Shown here one piece after another: positions 1 to 11,202 of a stretch of 64,000 nt of DNA. The stretch is from contig LLEY01000102.1 in NCBI GenBank assembly GCA_001414485.1, positions 162,058 to 226,057 of the forward strand, in the 5' to 3' direction. Positions within the stretch are counted from its first letter, which is position 1. Every line of letters starts with the position of its first letter. The notes beneath the pieces are model-generated. The model did no database searches and had not been told where the DNA came from. It saw only the letters and a program-made list of their open reading frames with translations. Origin of the DNA: Calycina herbarum. Taxonomy: Eukaryota; Ascomycota; Leotiomycetes; Helotiales; Pezizellaceae. The position numbers were made by a program, and so were the translations under genes.

Positions 1-1
1 C

Positions 2-1357
2 TGGCGGTTTCCGCAGTGGAAGAAACTACCCCTCGAGATTCGATTGATGATATGGCGCGCAACTATTGAGCCACGGATCATTTCCATGGTAGCGGCGGAA
101 ATGAAGGTGACGGCATTGGAATTGTGTCTACGTCGACTTGGTTGGGATAAAGAGCTTCCAGTGCAAGATCTGGAGGATTCCATTGCTACCGCACTCAAGG
201 GCTTAGCACACTTCAAGAAGTTCCCACCGAGAATCTGGACTCCGGGGTCAGGAAGAGGCTACAACGAACAAGATCTCGCGCGACAGGTTGAAAAGGCCAT
301 CGGGGATCTTCGAGCTGTGGCAGACCCCAATGGAACACCTGCCAAGGACATCGGTCTTCAACGACTTGTATTCGCTTTCCTGGACAACGGGGTATCTCTC
401 GAGTATCTACGGCCTCTACTTGGACTCCCTGAGCGTACACCCAAGCCTGACATTGAGGATATTGAGATCCTTGTCAACTACTTGCCAGACGGTATCCATA
501 AGAGGTTTCAATTCGGGAGCACCCTCTACCCGGACCAGCCTTCCAACCGCCAAACAGACGCTAGTTTCCTACTGTCTCCTTTTGAGAGTTACAAATCTGC
601 CCTCGGCCCGCCATCAATCCTGGTAGTCTGCCGAGAGTCCCGCGGTTTTGCGTTGGAACATTACCAACTTGCTTTCACAAGCAATACTCTCTTTGGAACA
701 TATTTCAATTTTGAGATCGACACATTATACTTGCGATGTCATCAGATTTATGGCTATAACTACCAGCCAAATAATAGTCGCCGTCTGACATGGGTTGCCA
801 ATTTTCTTCATCGTCCCACACTTTCGGTGCCTCTAACGCTGGCCGCAACCGAAGACGTTGAGAGGGTTAAATATCTTGCCGTTGAGGTCGATCCACATAA
901 CATCGGACCCAGCTTTGGTGTAAAACATTCGTGGCAACAAGTCGAGTTTTCCACCGATGTAGCTTCGCTGCTTCGCATTGTTCCCAACACTGAAAAGATC
1001 ACCGTTCTCGTCCACAGCATCGGGAAGAAAAGCCAACATCCTCAATTCGTTGATCCGATAAATTTTGACAAGGCCTTGTCGCATTACAAAAAGTCACTAG
1101 CATCTATTGTTGACGATCCGAAAGACCTAGGGTTGGGGGTTACAGCTTTTGGTGTGAAGGAAGAAGAAATCAGGTCGCACCTAGACGAGGAGGGCGTGAA
1201 AAAGAGAATTGACAGAGAACTCCCAGAAATCGAATACAAATTTGGGATAGATGTTGACCACCAGGAGAAACTTAATACTCTTATCAAGGTGTGCAAAGCT
1301 AGAATGGTCAATTGCAAATGGACTTTGGAGCGGAAGGTTGCGAAGCTGACAACCTGA
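2..1357 (+). CDS. 2EXR-domain protein, 5' end outside the window
   Basis: The reading frame is open from base 2 and the true start lies upstream; an internal start at the ATG at 47 would cut the domain. The first visible residues read FPQWKKLPLEIRLMIW, the N-terminal signature of the fungal 2EXR domain. The second signature, ILVVCRESRGFALEHYQLAF, lies at about residues 206-225. In most 2EXR proteins the two blocks are about 30-60 residues apart, so the roughly 170-residue insert, predicted helical and charged, is unusual. No intron is evident in the visible part and the TGA stop is at 1355-1357. 2EXR proteins are large, fast-evolving fungal families without a settled function. The visible 451 residues look intact. 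Confidence 0.8.
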   Translation, partial: WRFPQWKKLPLEIRLMIWRATIEPRIISMVAAEMKVTALELCLRRLGWDKELPVQDLEDSIATALKGLAHFKKFPPRIWTPGSGRGYNEQDLARQVEKAIGDLRAVADPNGTPAKDIGLQRLVFAFLDNGVSLEYLRPLLGLPERTPKPDIEDIEILVNYLPDGIHKRFQFGSTLYPDQPSNRQTDASFLLSPFESYKSALGPPSILVVCRESRGFALEHYQLAFTSNTLFGTYFNFEIDTLYLRCHQIYGYNYQPNNSRRLTWVANFLHRPTLSVPLTLAATEDVERVKYLAVEVDPHNIGPSFGVKHSWQQVEFSTDVASLLRIVPNTEKITVLVHSIGKKSQHPQFVDPINFDKALSHYKKSLASIVDDPKDLGLGVTAFGVKEEEIRSHLDEEGVKKRIDRELPEIEYKFGIDVDHQEKLNTLIKVCKARMVNCKWTLERKVAKLTT

Positions 1358-1971
1358 GCATAGTGGTGTCGGAATATTTTCAAATGAGGCGGAAAATGGC
1401 TGTCAAATGTTATGATAGCTCATCTTGGTGTCATCTGTCAATCCCACACAGAACAAATTGCTTCTCTTGCATGCTAGATTTGATATTTGCTGGGCTTGGA
1501 AGAGTAAGAAGAGGAAATGAAGCATATAGCAATGAACAACAATTTACCACAAAATTTCTCAGTGATGAGTCCAACGATATTAATTTTCCGGGGTTTGAAG
1601 GAGTAGTTTATGGTTCTCAACTCATTGCTATGAGTAACGATTATTGATTTGTGCCAAAAAATATTCTGCTCGAGAAATTTATCTTTACTTTAGTGCACAC
1701 ACCCACACATCAAGGGGCATCGTGCTGACATGGTTTCAGTCTATCATCTCCTGTCTCAATTTCTTGATTCCTCGAATCTTTTGCTCTTGCGCTCTTTGCA
1801 ACTCTTTTCTTTATATTTTCCTTTTACTGTTCCATTTCTTTCTCCACGTTTTCATTCTCTCTCAACTTTCATTACCTTCACTCTAATTTATTTCAGGGAC
1901 TAAAGATGGATAAGAAATGTGACTTCTGCCTAAATTTTGCGTCCTGTTTTAACAAGACAAATCCACGCAAA
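1358..1971. other. Intergenic, pyrimidine-rich stretch
   Basis: No convincing gene. Two short ORFs around 1312-1886 have no domain. The part from about 1735 to 1895 is very T/C-rich (runs of TTTCTT and CTTTTC), as in 3' or promoter regions of fungal genes. It ends at the TA next to the MITE. Confidence 0.5.
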
Positions 1972-1973
1972 TA

Positions 1974-2033
1974 CAGTGAGTTGCGAATTAAGCTTCCCTT
2001 TTGACGATATTTTGTAAACCGTGTGTTTTTGGA
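1974..2033. repeat. Left terminal inverted repeat of the MITE
   Basis: About 60 bp. The first 26 bases match the right end perfectly in inverted orientation; the rest matches with small gaps. Confidence 0.85.
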
Positions 2034-2407
2034 AATTTTCTTATTTCCTAGACACTCTTTCCCTCTTTACTTAATAACAACGATATTATTATATTCCCGA
2101 GAACAGCTAATAAGAGCTCTATACCCCCTTTCTTACTCTATAAACTTTTTAGGAAGAAAACAGACACTTTTATATATGTCTGAATTTTTATAGGGTCTTG
2201 GCAGAGATTACTCAACTTTACAGGGGTGTGAAATTTTTTCTTAAGAATTAACTATTACTAAGTTTATTCTTGTTATACTTGCTTAGATATAGTAATAAAT
2301 AGAGAGGAGGTATAAGAAGATATAGCGGTTCTTTCTAGCTAGGTCTTATATCTTAAAGAGTACTTTAGTTTTCTGTTTTCTAAAATAAATAAGGGAAAAA
2401 CCTAGGA

Positions 2408-2467
2408 AGACAAAAGCACAGTTTACAAAAAAAGTGTCAAAAAGGAAGCTTAATTCGCAACTCACTG
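2408..2467. repeat. Right terminal inverted repeat of the MITE
   Basis: Inverted counterpart of 1974-2033, ending in ...CAACTCACTG immediately before the flanking TA. Confidence 0.85.
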
Positions 2468-2469
2468 TA

Positions 2470-3598
2470 AAACAAATGGGCGGGATCTTATGCTTATAAT
2501 TATGATGTTGGCATTATAGTAGTAGATAGATACAGGGAGTAACCACCTCCATTACCTCTATCGGGTTTAAATGGCCTCTTTGACACCACAAGGAGTGAGA
2601 TTATGCTATTAGTTCCCAAAGCTATTAATCCATTGCTTAAATATCCCAAGAAGGTTTTGCAACGATATCCGCATGTATAGGGTGACACGGGTACGGTCCA
2701 CCTTCTCCCTGAACGACCGCATCCATTCCCATACCTTTCCCATTACCAGCGGTGTTTAGGAGAGAGGATATCGAGGAACACTTGCGCAAAGGCTATAATA
2801 ATCGTCGGTCTGTTTGGGTTTTTATTTTACTCTAGTTGGTTTGGATAGTGTATTTATTCAACATTAGTTGGAGTGAATATATAGTTTTTGTATATTTGTC
2901 CCAAGGATTTTTATTGCCGTAAATTATTTTCCTAACTTCCATTCTCTTAGACGTTCAGAGAAATAAAAACTCTTGAATGATCTTATGGTGACTACAACTC
3001 AGAAGCGAACCAATTAAGTTTTCAAGAATTTGTAAGTATAACTTTTTTCGTATCCTTGCTTTACACTTCCTATGCCAAAGTAGTAGAAGCTTTATACATT
3101 TTTGAAGCCATTTTATACGGGGTTTGGAGAAGTACACCACGGTATAGTATTAGGGAGTTAGTTAACACAATGACTCGAAGAAAGGTTCGCTGGTTGTCAG
3201 GTTGGATATTCATTTATTTGGGCTGGTCTTGGCAGGAGGAAATAGCTATATTAAAATCTCTGCAAGAAAAAAGCCTCAATACAATATTTAAAGAAACTCA
3301 GAGAGCAATGTATTCAAAAAGAATTGTGGGGGGGGGGGGAGTGTCATCATACGCCGATTGGAAAGGATTACTTAGAAAATCCCGAGTAGCCAAGATGTTC
3401 AAGTGAGAAACATCATGTTTACTTCTTGAATTTGACCATAGGGCTTTCCAGCCACGGCCAGAACACACTCTAACTTTAGCGCCAAACCCCAGCTCAATCT
3501 ATTCCCAATATCAAAACTGTTCGCAAGTCGATCTTCAATCAACATCAAACACAACACCGCGCACGTCTACCTTGACGCACTTCTTCACACACTTCTAC
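2470..3598. other. AT-rich non-coding stretch with an unassigned ORF
   Basis: Low-GC sequence with short ORFs only. The longest, 116 codons on the plus strand at about 3056-3406, ends in a run of glycines coded by a poly-G tract (about 3330) and shows no domain. I treat it as chance or a relic. The last ~130 bases, rich in CACAC/TCAATC, look like the leader of the pseudogene that follows. Confidence 0.4.
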
Positions 3599-5666
3599 AT
3601 GGCGAACAAAATGGCGTATCCGCCAGCTCACCTTTCCGGCCATATGGACTATCGGTCAGTCATGAACGACCTTTTCGATTTGGCCATTAGGGAAAATACG
3701 ATCCCAGGCCTTATGAACCCGACAGACCCCTTCACGGCCCACTATGACCAAATAGAACTTCAATTAGGCCGTCAATATGGGAATCATCCTAGAGCTTCTG
3801 ATTTCATTCAAGAGGATGCTGAATTTTCCATGGCAAAATCGTGCTGTAAGTGTAAGCAATTCAAACTTTGAGACATGAGCTAATTATCACATTTCAGTCG
3901 GTGAGCGCCGCGCTCGGGACTTCATCGCCTCACGACAACCATCTCAAAGCCAACGACCAGCAGCTCGAGAACATGACAGATTGTCGCGTCTTGGGTTTGA
4001 AAGTTACGGCCGCGAACGGGATGCGCCAACCTCGTACAGTCAAAGCCAATCCTATCGAGAGCATGGCAGATTGCCGCGCCTCGAGCCAGAGCGGCCACAA
4101 CAACAAAGTTACGATCGTTATCCTCCGACCTTGTCTCAACACTCATCGGTTTCGAACTTGGTGTCTTACAGTGATCAGCAATCTCGCAATTAAGTCGCCC
4201 CTGATCCCCGAGATCAGTACCGGCCACTTCCTCAGTCTTCCTTTGGGCCAAGCCATACTCAACTACCCATGATGCCTCGTTATCCTATTGAGGATGACTA
4301 CGGTGCTTACGATCGCCCAAGTCGCCGGCTACTTGATTCTCAGGAAGGCTACCCACCAGACATTCGCCAAGAGCCTCGTCAGCCAGCTCGATACCAGTCT
4401 TCCCGGCCACAGTTTTCTCCTTGGTTGGAATCTGATCCTCATCGCTCCCTATATCGACCACCGCCAGAGCCTAGCTCTAGATATGGTCACGATAATTAGG
4501 TTTATCATTATGATCGGCCACAAGTCCAGTTTCGGCCAAACACGGAAGGCTCAACCGAATAGTTCATTTCAACATACCATTGAACCCCGCTCTGGTTACA
4601 GTACATAGTGCTCAGTTATTCCGGCCACCTAACGAGCTACCAAGGCGACTCCAGGAGTCATCGCGGACTGTCTACGAGCCCGGCTCTGGATCTGCTTCCC
4701 AAGTTCCGCTAGCACGTAAATTTCAAAGCATTAACAACTAAACTATGCACTAAAAGGATGCCATCGACGCCGAAGATGGGCAGGATTCTCGTGCTCTAGT
4801 AATACTTAGGGGAAACAGAACTGGATCCAGCAATTAAAGGGGAATGAACATCACAATGGAGCTGATTTTGTAGTTGGGATAAAAGCGAAACCAGCAACAT
4901 GCTTTCACAAACACATGTCCGGATGGACGTAGGATTTGAATCCCGAGCACTTTCCCAGAGTCATCATACGTTTGACTCTTCATTCCCCATCAGCCAGAAT
5001 GCCAATTCAACCGCCCAAACATATAATGTCCGTATGGACGTCAGACCACGAGCGGCAATGGTAACGAGTCCACCGAGTCGATGCCGCATAACTTTGATCT
5101 TGAAATGGGACGAACGCGGATTATCAAGAAACTCAATTCTACAAGCCAGCCATCAAGTCCAAAGTCACGAGAAAGCAGAAACCGGTCACCAAAAACTCAC
5201 ATCGCCAGGAATCCTTTGTCAACAATGAAGACTGATCCGACATATTTCTTACAAGGGACAGCACATAAGTTGAGGATCAGATCCTCTGGCCAATCAAGGT
5301 TGAGACACGGAGACAGCTGATGAGCAACCTCTACAGCCAGCCGAAACCCGATTGCAAATACTCAATAAGCAATCCGATCATCCGGCACTTTCGGGTGATG
5401 AGAACTATGTACAATCGGCTAGTGATACTTCGTATGAAGATCCAGTTTCCGGGGGAGTCAAAATTGGGAGCTTTGAGAATGAATATCATCGCTGATTGCG
5501 ACGCATCATTTGTGTTAGATAATATAATAATGAAAAGCAACGAGTAAAAGTCGTCATCCTGTTGCATATACAGAATTTTAAAGTGCCATGGAAGATAACT
5601 TACCCATGCTATCACCATAAAGTCTCGATATCCCGATCCCCTGGACCTTTCGAACTTCGAGTATGA
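3599..5666 (+). pseudogene. Q/R/P-rich protein gene broken by C-to-T type stop codons
   Basis: Exon 1 (ATG at 3599 to 3845) joins through a clean intron (GTAAGTG...TTTCAG, 3846-3897) to a frame rich in Gln, Arg, Pro, Ser and Tyr. That frame is interrupted by TAA at 4191, TAG at 4497 and TAG at 4560, and sensible low-complexity protein continues after each. A frame change follows near 4570. A second block in another frame (about 5240-5666) is interrupted by TGA at 5301, TGA at 5493 and TAA at 5520. Each of these six stops would be CAA, CAG or CGA if one T were C. A probable second intron lies near 4719-4758. No family is recognised; the product would have been a low-complexity protein of several hundred residues. 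It is dead unless the stops are assembly errors. Confidence 0.65.
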
Positions 5667-7189
5667 GCTCAAGTCTGCCTTGCAATTTATGATAATGAGT
5701 TCGCATCTAAAGTATAGTCCAACCTGGTATTGGCTTGGCTTGTCTTGATATAACTAAGAACATCGGTCTTTGCCTCTCCGGCACTATCCTATCATGTTAT
5801 GCGCGATACTCTCAGACAACTATAGCTATTCTTCGAAAGGGTCTAGGAGAATTAAGAAATGGGGTTTCTGATTTTTCTAACCCGTTTTAGAGAATTGAAT
5901 CAACTTCTTCTAACTATTTAGCACAATGCTTACACATGTAGATCGGAGAACAATGCCCATTTCTCCTATAAATAACCCCCGTGGAACCGGTAATCTCACT
6001 TTTGGTGGAGTGGCTTCAGAAACCAGGAAATTGTTACCATCGAGAACTTTCAGTTCTGTAAGCCTTTCCTTTTGTAAGTGAAGTTGTCCCTAAACAGGCA
6101 TGTATGTGAACTATAGCATTATATGGTGTTATTTCATGCTCTCAATATACTACAGGGATAATTTACTGGACTTACAAATGGTTCAGGTCTCAAGGTTCGA
6201 GAAAATAACCAAGCGCGAGTGGCCTCAAAGAAGTGGTTTGGAATCACATGCGTCATGTTTGAGAATCTCGAAAGCTTGACTGGATAAAGATAAGCTTGAT
6301 TTATTTTCTATCAACATCTTTCGACAGTAGATTTTTCTCGATAGTAAAAGGGGATAACGGTAAATAGCAGCGGAAACCAGAATAAAGAGAATTCACAAAC
6401 CTTCCAGCACAAAAATGACGAGAGGAACTGTCCCTGCCCACTCCCACTTTACTATGAATTTGAACAAACGCCTAAGATGAGAGTACACATAATGAAACTA
6501 TAAACGAGTCGGGTGTGTGCCTTCAAGACCATTTTCAATGAAAGGGGGCTTTTCCTGACCAGTTGAAGTTGCCCAGAAAGTCATCTTGAAGATGTCAAAA
6601 CAAGTCATGGCGATATGTCGTTGTGGAAGCGAGGTGTTTGAACTGAGATTTTTCAAGAAATTAACATCCAGTCGACATGTTTCTGGAAAGATTAAAGCTC
6701 TTCCGACTATTTCGCAAGATTTGTCCTCTGCGTATTTGGATATCGAACCAAGAATCTCAGTTTTATGTCCTTGAAATACCAAATGCGACCCCCCCTTTGA
6801 CTTCAATTGTTGCTAGGCCAATCGACTTCGTGTATGGAAGACTGAAGCAGGACAAGTCCTGTGGGCTTACTAAACCACCACCTGGGATGCTTTCACTCCG
6901 GAAGATTTCCATACTTACTTGACAGAAGCTCCCAGCCCGACTGTGTCTGGCGTAAAGATAGTCTGGGGGTTGTACGTAATGGCGTGACTTGCCTCCTAAG
7001 CACAAGAACCTGCTACCTCTGCACGGGGTATTGCTTCGCCGCAGTCCATGGCAGCAGCTATAATTGGAGGCCGTTAAGGACTAGTCTCATGCTGTAGTGT
7101 CTGTCGGTTACCGGAAGGCTATCAAAGCAAAGCTGTTCGCGTAGCAGCTGTAAATTCTCATAAGCTCCAATTCTCGAGGTTCGTACTTA
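5667..7189. other. Relic sequence between two pseudogenes
   Basis: No intact gene. Part of 6760-7190, read on the minus strand, may be the eroded C-terminal part of the HET pseudogene: a short frame around 6763-7005 has QPPDYLYARHSRAGSFCQVS, which recalls the region after the HET domain. The part from 5750 to 6750 has no recognisable content except a diverged copy of a short repeat at about 5826-5920. Confidence 0.4.
5826..5920. repeat. Diverged copy of a ~100-bp repeat family (copy 1)
   Basis: Contains CTTCGAAAGGGTCTAGGAGA, similar to the starts of the elements at 8667 and 46955. Its right half is only loosely alignable, so its extent is uncertain. Confidence 0.4.
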
Positions 7190-8402
7190 TTTATGGAACA
7201 TAAAATTGTATAGTATCGTTCCACGGGCGTTTGGCTGTAATTGACCTCAAGAAATTGTCTGTGTGGTGCAATAAGGTTGTATAAACGTTACCGCCGGGCT
7301 CCTGGCAGTTGAATCCTTCATACCGTAACATCAACGCGAACAAAGTGGATGGAGAGCTTCCCTTAGTATGTAAACCAAGACGGTGAAGTGTAAGGAGTGC
7401 TACTTTGCTCTTCCGCAGCTTCGAACAATTCCCCTCCCAGTTTTTTGTCGTCCTCTGGATATGGATTTTTTGTGAGTTGTCCAAAAAAGTCCTCGACATG
7501 TTCCATTGTTCATTCCGCCTGACCAGCCTTCAGGACAACACTTCGTGCAAGAATAATCCCTTGTATGATCCATCTTCTCGACCAAATTCGTAGTTGTGAG
7601 AATTTTGTGACACAGTACCACTGATGCCCCTAACCCCATCTGAGTTCCCGTGGCCATATGGATTGAAAATGTTGTGCCACACCAGCTTTCCACCGCAGCC
7701 TCAATGGCACAAAAAGCGTACACAATCTTCCGATCATCTTTCCCAATCCATGCCAGAACTATGTTGGCTTTCGAGTAAATAGTGCCCATCAGCTTGACCT
7801 GATCATTGCGCTCCGCATCGCAATTTTGATCGATGCAAATAGCATCAATCCAAAACCAACAATCGCTTACATTGCTTCGAATGCAGCCCAAAAGAGGATG
7901 TGGGTTTTTACGAACAGCCAGCTTCTTGTTACCGATGTATATTGTTCGATACGATTTACGATTTCCCAGGTATATGGGACTGATCTGTAAGCTAGGCGGC
8001 TTTCATCATCGATTTCAAATGTGACCAGATAGCACTGAGCGGGGTTGCCGTCCTTCCCAGAGGTAACCTAAGGAGTCTGAAGTGATTGACAGACGGGAGC
8101 CGCTCGTATTTGTTTTCCCCCTCTTTCTCTTGCATCTTGAAATTCGACAGCCTTTCCACGTCCCGTTTTATCTCTTCAGTTTCTCATTTTCTCTCTTCAA
8201 GCTTCTCCGTTTCTCGTTCCCGCTCTTCGAGCTCCTCAATTTCTCGCTTCCTCTCTTCAAGCCCTTTCATTTCCCGCTCCGTGAGCCCTCCCCCAATCAT
8301 CGAAGTCGAAAGAGTCCATATCTTGTAGAGTACAATCCCAGTTATGCAGATACTGCTATCACAAAGATATGCTGATATGGCCAAGCGGTATTTGTTGTGC
8401 AA
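7190..8402 (-). pseudogene. HET-domain (heterokaryon incompatibility) gene, broken
   Basis: Reading from 8402 downwards: a short hydrophobic segment, then a strongly charged coiled coil made of EERKRE-like repeats (to about 8184), a TGA that would be CGA before a C-to-T change, then pieces of a HET domain in different frames. The pieces are CYLVTFEIDDESRLAYRSVP, then GNKKLAVRKN, then the hallmark FWIDAICIDQ with IYSKANIVLAWIG (about 7858-7740), then an IIQGIILARSVVLKAGQAE piece (about 7570), then LFALMLRYEGFNCQEPGGNVYTTL-like sequence (about 7350-7260). At least three frame changes and two stops separate them. HET proteins trigger cell death after fusion of incompatible strains and are often lost. 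This copy cannot make a full protein. Confidence 0.85.
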
Positions 8403-9439
8403 AAGATTAACAAGGCTAAAATCTCACCCAGCGAGTGTCTACGCAATCAATACCTCACGTGCTACACCCCAAAAAAGCTAACCAATCGCATAAAACTGCG
8501 AGTGAGACAAAAAAAAAAAGCAAACATATCTTCTGTCAAACTCCGATTTCGCTACTAGTCCTCTGGTATTCCATCGATAGTAGATTTATATATTAAAAAG
8601 TGGGCGAGCAAAGCCCCAAGATTTTGAAGATTCAGTCATTCCTCTCAGCATACCTGCTTTACTAAGGATTGTTCGAAGGAGCCTAGGATGATTAAAAGGA
8701 TTCTTTCAGACGGTTAGAAGAATCAAGAACCCAAGTTGTCATTCTCCCAAGCCTTCTTAGACAACAGACAATGATATAGAAGGGTGCCGAGTGCAATAGC
8801 CGAACCCCTTACGTGGTAATAAAGATAATAGAAGTGTTTCGAAACTACATCTTTCTATACCCAGGCCTTCTCCAAAAACAAAGAGCTCTGCTTGTCTGAA
8901 ATGATTTGAAGAAGAAAATACCGAGAAATGACCGGAACGAAACAAAGTTGTAAACTCAAAAAACCAAGTTTCATTTAATGAACCAGCCCAAAAGCAAACC
9001 AGAAAATTAACACGAGGAAAATATCTAACAAAAAGTAGACTTGATCAGAAACCCCCCCCCCAACACCGAGACGAGGAGAAGCAAAAAGCCTAGGAGGAAC
9101 TACCTCCACCAGCCAGCCCCCTCACCCCTCCCCATCCCCCCAAGAGTCACATAGCAACAAGAACAAACAAATCTCAGATAAAAGTTCATCGAATATATTC
9201 TTCCCCTCCCCCAAAAAAACACCATTATCTAACCAACCAGTCAACGTCTCCGTACCCAGAAAGCCAGGCAAGAAACTTGTACGCCATCGCATCGTAATCA
9301 AAAAAGATTCAAACAAAACCCCGTGTCCATGACGTGACAAAAGCGCTTTTCATCCCGGGGTATAATCCTTCCACCAGCCATCACACCAATATTATCTAGT
9401 TGTCTGTCGTGTTCGTTCGTGTGTTGGGTGGGTAGGCGT
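8403..9439. other. Intergenic with a short repeat and the 3' region of the CYSTM gene
   Basis: Contains a ~100-bp repeat copy (8667-8765), poly-A and poly-C tracts (about 8508, 9051), and from about 8950 an A/C-rich stretch that is probably the 3' untranslated region of the minus-strand gene at 9440. No gene seen. Confidence 0.45.
8667..8765. repeat. Diverged ~100-bp repeat with inverted ends (copy 2)
   Basis: Starts TTGTTCGAAGGAGCCTAGGA and ends with an imperfect inverted version (GAGAATGACAACTT... on the minus strand; CCAAGCCTTCTTAGACAAC on plus). It aligns along its whole length with 46952-47055, with many C/T and G/A differences. It resembles a small hairpin MITE; no clear target duplication was found. 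Confidence 0.5.
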
Positions 9440-9802
9440 TTAACAACAGCACTCGAGACATTCGAAGCAGGCGAGTCCTGCGCATCTGTTGGAGTGAGGA
9501 TTAGTTTGATTTTGGTGGCGGAAGGAAATGAGTAATAGAGGAGGGGAAGGAAAAGAGGGGTTGTCTTACAGTCCACAGCAGAGACCTCCACCTCCACCTC
9601 CACGCATGCTGACGGGCTCAACTGTCATTTGGTCGGCGGGACGCTGGGAGGATGTTAGTATGATTCCTTGTTCGCATTTTGAGGGGTTGAGGGGAGGAAG
9701 ACGAACTGGTTGTTGAGTGGTAACGGTGGTTCCATTTTCCATAGTTGGAAGCTCCATTTGTTGGGCTTGAGCCTGGGGTTGTTGGGTCTCTTGAGCAGGC
9801 AT
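9440..9802 (-). CDS. Small CYSTM-like cysteine-rich tail protein
   Basis: Two exons, 9802-9570 and 9485-9440, with an 84-bp intron (GTAAGA...AACAG), give 92 residues. The N-terminal 60 residues are Gln/Pro-rich (MPAQETQQPQAQAQQ). The C-terminus is six glycines followed by LCCGLCAGLACFECLECCC, a cysteine-dense hydrophobic tail of the CYSTM type. Such proteins sit at membranes, and several fungal and plant members are stress-linked. The last exon codes only the end of the tail and fits only if the intron is spliced, which supports the model. The Gly run is coded by GGTGGA repeats. The membrane role is inferred from the family. Confidence 0.8.
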
Positions 9803-11202
9803 TTTGATAGTTGGGTTTGTAAAGTTATTAGAGAGTTGAGAGGGGTATTAGGTCGATGATCGTGGTGGGGTTGAAGAGGTTGAGCAAGTAAACGTTTTCA
9901 GTTCGAGTTGTGCTTGTTGAAGAGGTGAGAAGACGGTCAAGAGAAGGAGAAGGGGCAGGTCTTTATGCGATCGAGTCCAGGTTAATCGGCATAGTCAGTA
10001 CGAGTACGCGGAAGAGTTTCGCACCACCAAACCCATTCACTGACTGCGCAGCACGGCCAACCGCGTGTCTCCAAAGCTCCACCGCCATCCCTACATATCA
10101 TGAGGGGGTTGGGACCAATGCGCCCCTCGGCCTCGTGTGACGGGGTTCGCACGGGGCTTCCTCTTAGATACACAGGATTGGTTGTTTTCAAAGTATCAAA
10201 CTTCCTCCTGCTGATTCAGCAAAGAGACGCCGGCTCAGCTGAGCAGTTTGTTATCGTATGATTAACATCTGCAAAGGTTGCATAACTCAAGCGAGTAACC
10301 AATTGCCCCAAAAGATTGCCCCAAGTTTGCCCAGCAGAAAATGAGGCTGTTCTTCTTCCAAAGGTCCACGCAATTCTCAACGTCTCTCGTAAGGCTGTGT
10401 TTTTCGCAACTTCAAGGACTTGGCAGCATCATTTCTGGTTGCCATTCTGCCGATCCTTCAGGGTCTTTGCTGGAGGCTTGTCTGCGGGTAGATGCGTGTG
10501 ATTGAGGCTTGGCGATCTAGTTTGAGAATCTGTTCCGCTTAATCCGGGGGAAAAAATGAAGGGAATGATTGCTCTTCAAGAACCAGAATCATGAATGTTC
10601 TAATTTTAGAGGAAGAATCATATTCCTTGAACATTTAAATTGCTGAAACCCCCATCCATCTTATCCCATCGATGTACGGAACCAGGACACCCCAGAAAAA
10701 AAAAGCTCCAATTTCTCCGCATCATTTCTCATCCCTCCTCAAGCTTTCCAGACCAATCCGAAACGCACCATCCATCCGCCGCATGCGAGCCCCTAGTTGA
10801 TATTCGAAAAACTCATGATATCATGACCCAATTATAGAACACCGCCAGCACAGGTTGGTTAGCCTGGCATATAAAAAAAACTCTTTAAATTCCTGTAAAA
10901 ATCAACAAAATGCGACCCAGGACCTAGAGCTAAGCACCGACCGAGAATGAGGAAAGATTCGGGACCAACAAGTTTGTCATAGAAACTCAAACTGCCCGGA
11001 ATAATTCATAGCATTCGAAGGAGATAGAAATTGAAAAAAGAAAAGATCGCTCGCTAACATGAGTAAATCAATATACAAATTCTCGGAGAAAAGAAAAAAA
11101 GGCTCGCAAAAGTGACTGAAGAGTCTTGACATATTCGAGTTGATAGTAAAGGGTATTATTTTTTGCATCTTGCAAATATTCCAAAGCAACTCTAATAACA
11201 AT
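9803..11202. other. Intergenic between two minus-strand genes
   Basis: Holds the promoter and leader of the CYSTM gene (from 9803 upward; purine-rich at 9900-9960) and the 3' region of the A49 gene (about 10960-11202). Short ORFs here have no domain. Nothing else seen. Confidence 0.5.

Larger units (their letters stand above)
1974..2467. mobile_element. MITE with long terminal inverted repeats and TA target duplication
   Basis: The element begins CAGTGAGTTGCGAATTAAGC at 1974 and ends with the reverse complement of that sequence at 2467. It is flanked on both sides by TA (1972-1973 and 2468-2469). Inverted similarity continues inward for about 60 bp with a few mismatches; both arms carry CTTTTTGAC-like and TTTTGTAAAC blocks. 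The interior is AT-rich and has no transposase ORF. TA duplication and CAGT-starting ends are typical of Tc1/mariner elements of the pogo/Fot1 type, so this is most simply a non-autonomous deletion derivative. The superfamily is inferred from ends only. Confidence 0.85.

Noticed and set aside
8370..8460. tRNA-like TATGGCCAAGCGGTA
   Set aside because: Resembles a Ser/Leu D-arm box A, but no anticodon or T arm and no acceptor pairing; it lies at the start of the HET pseudogene.
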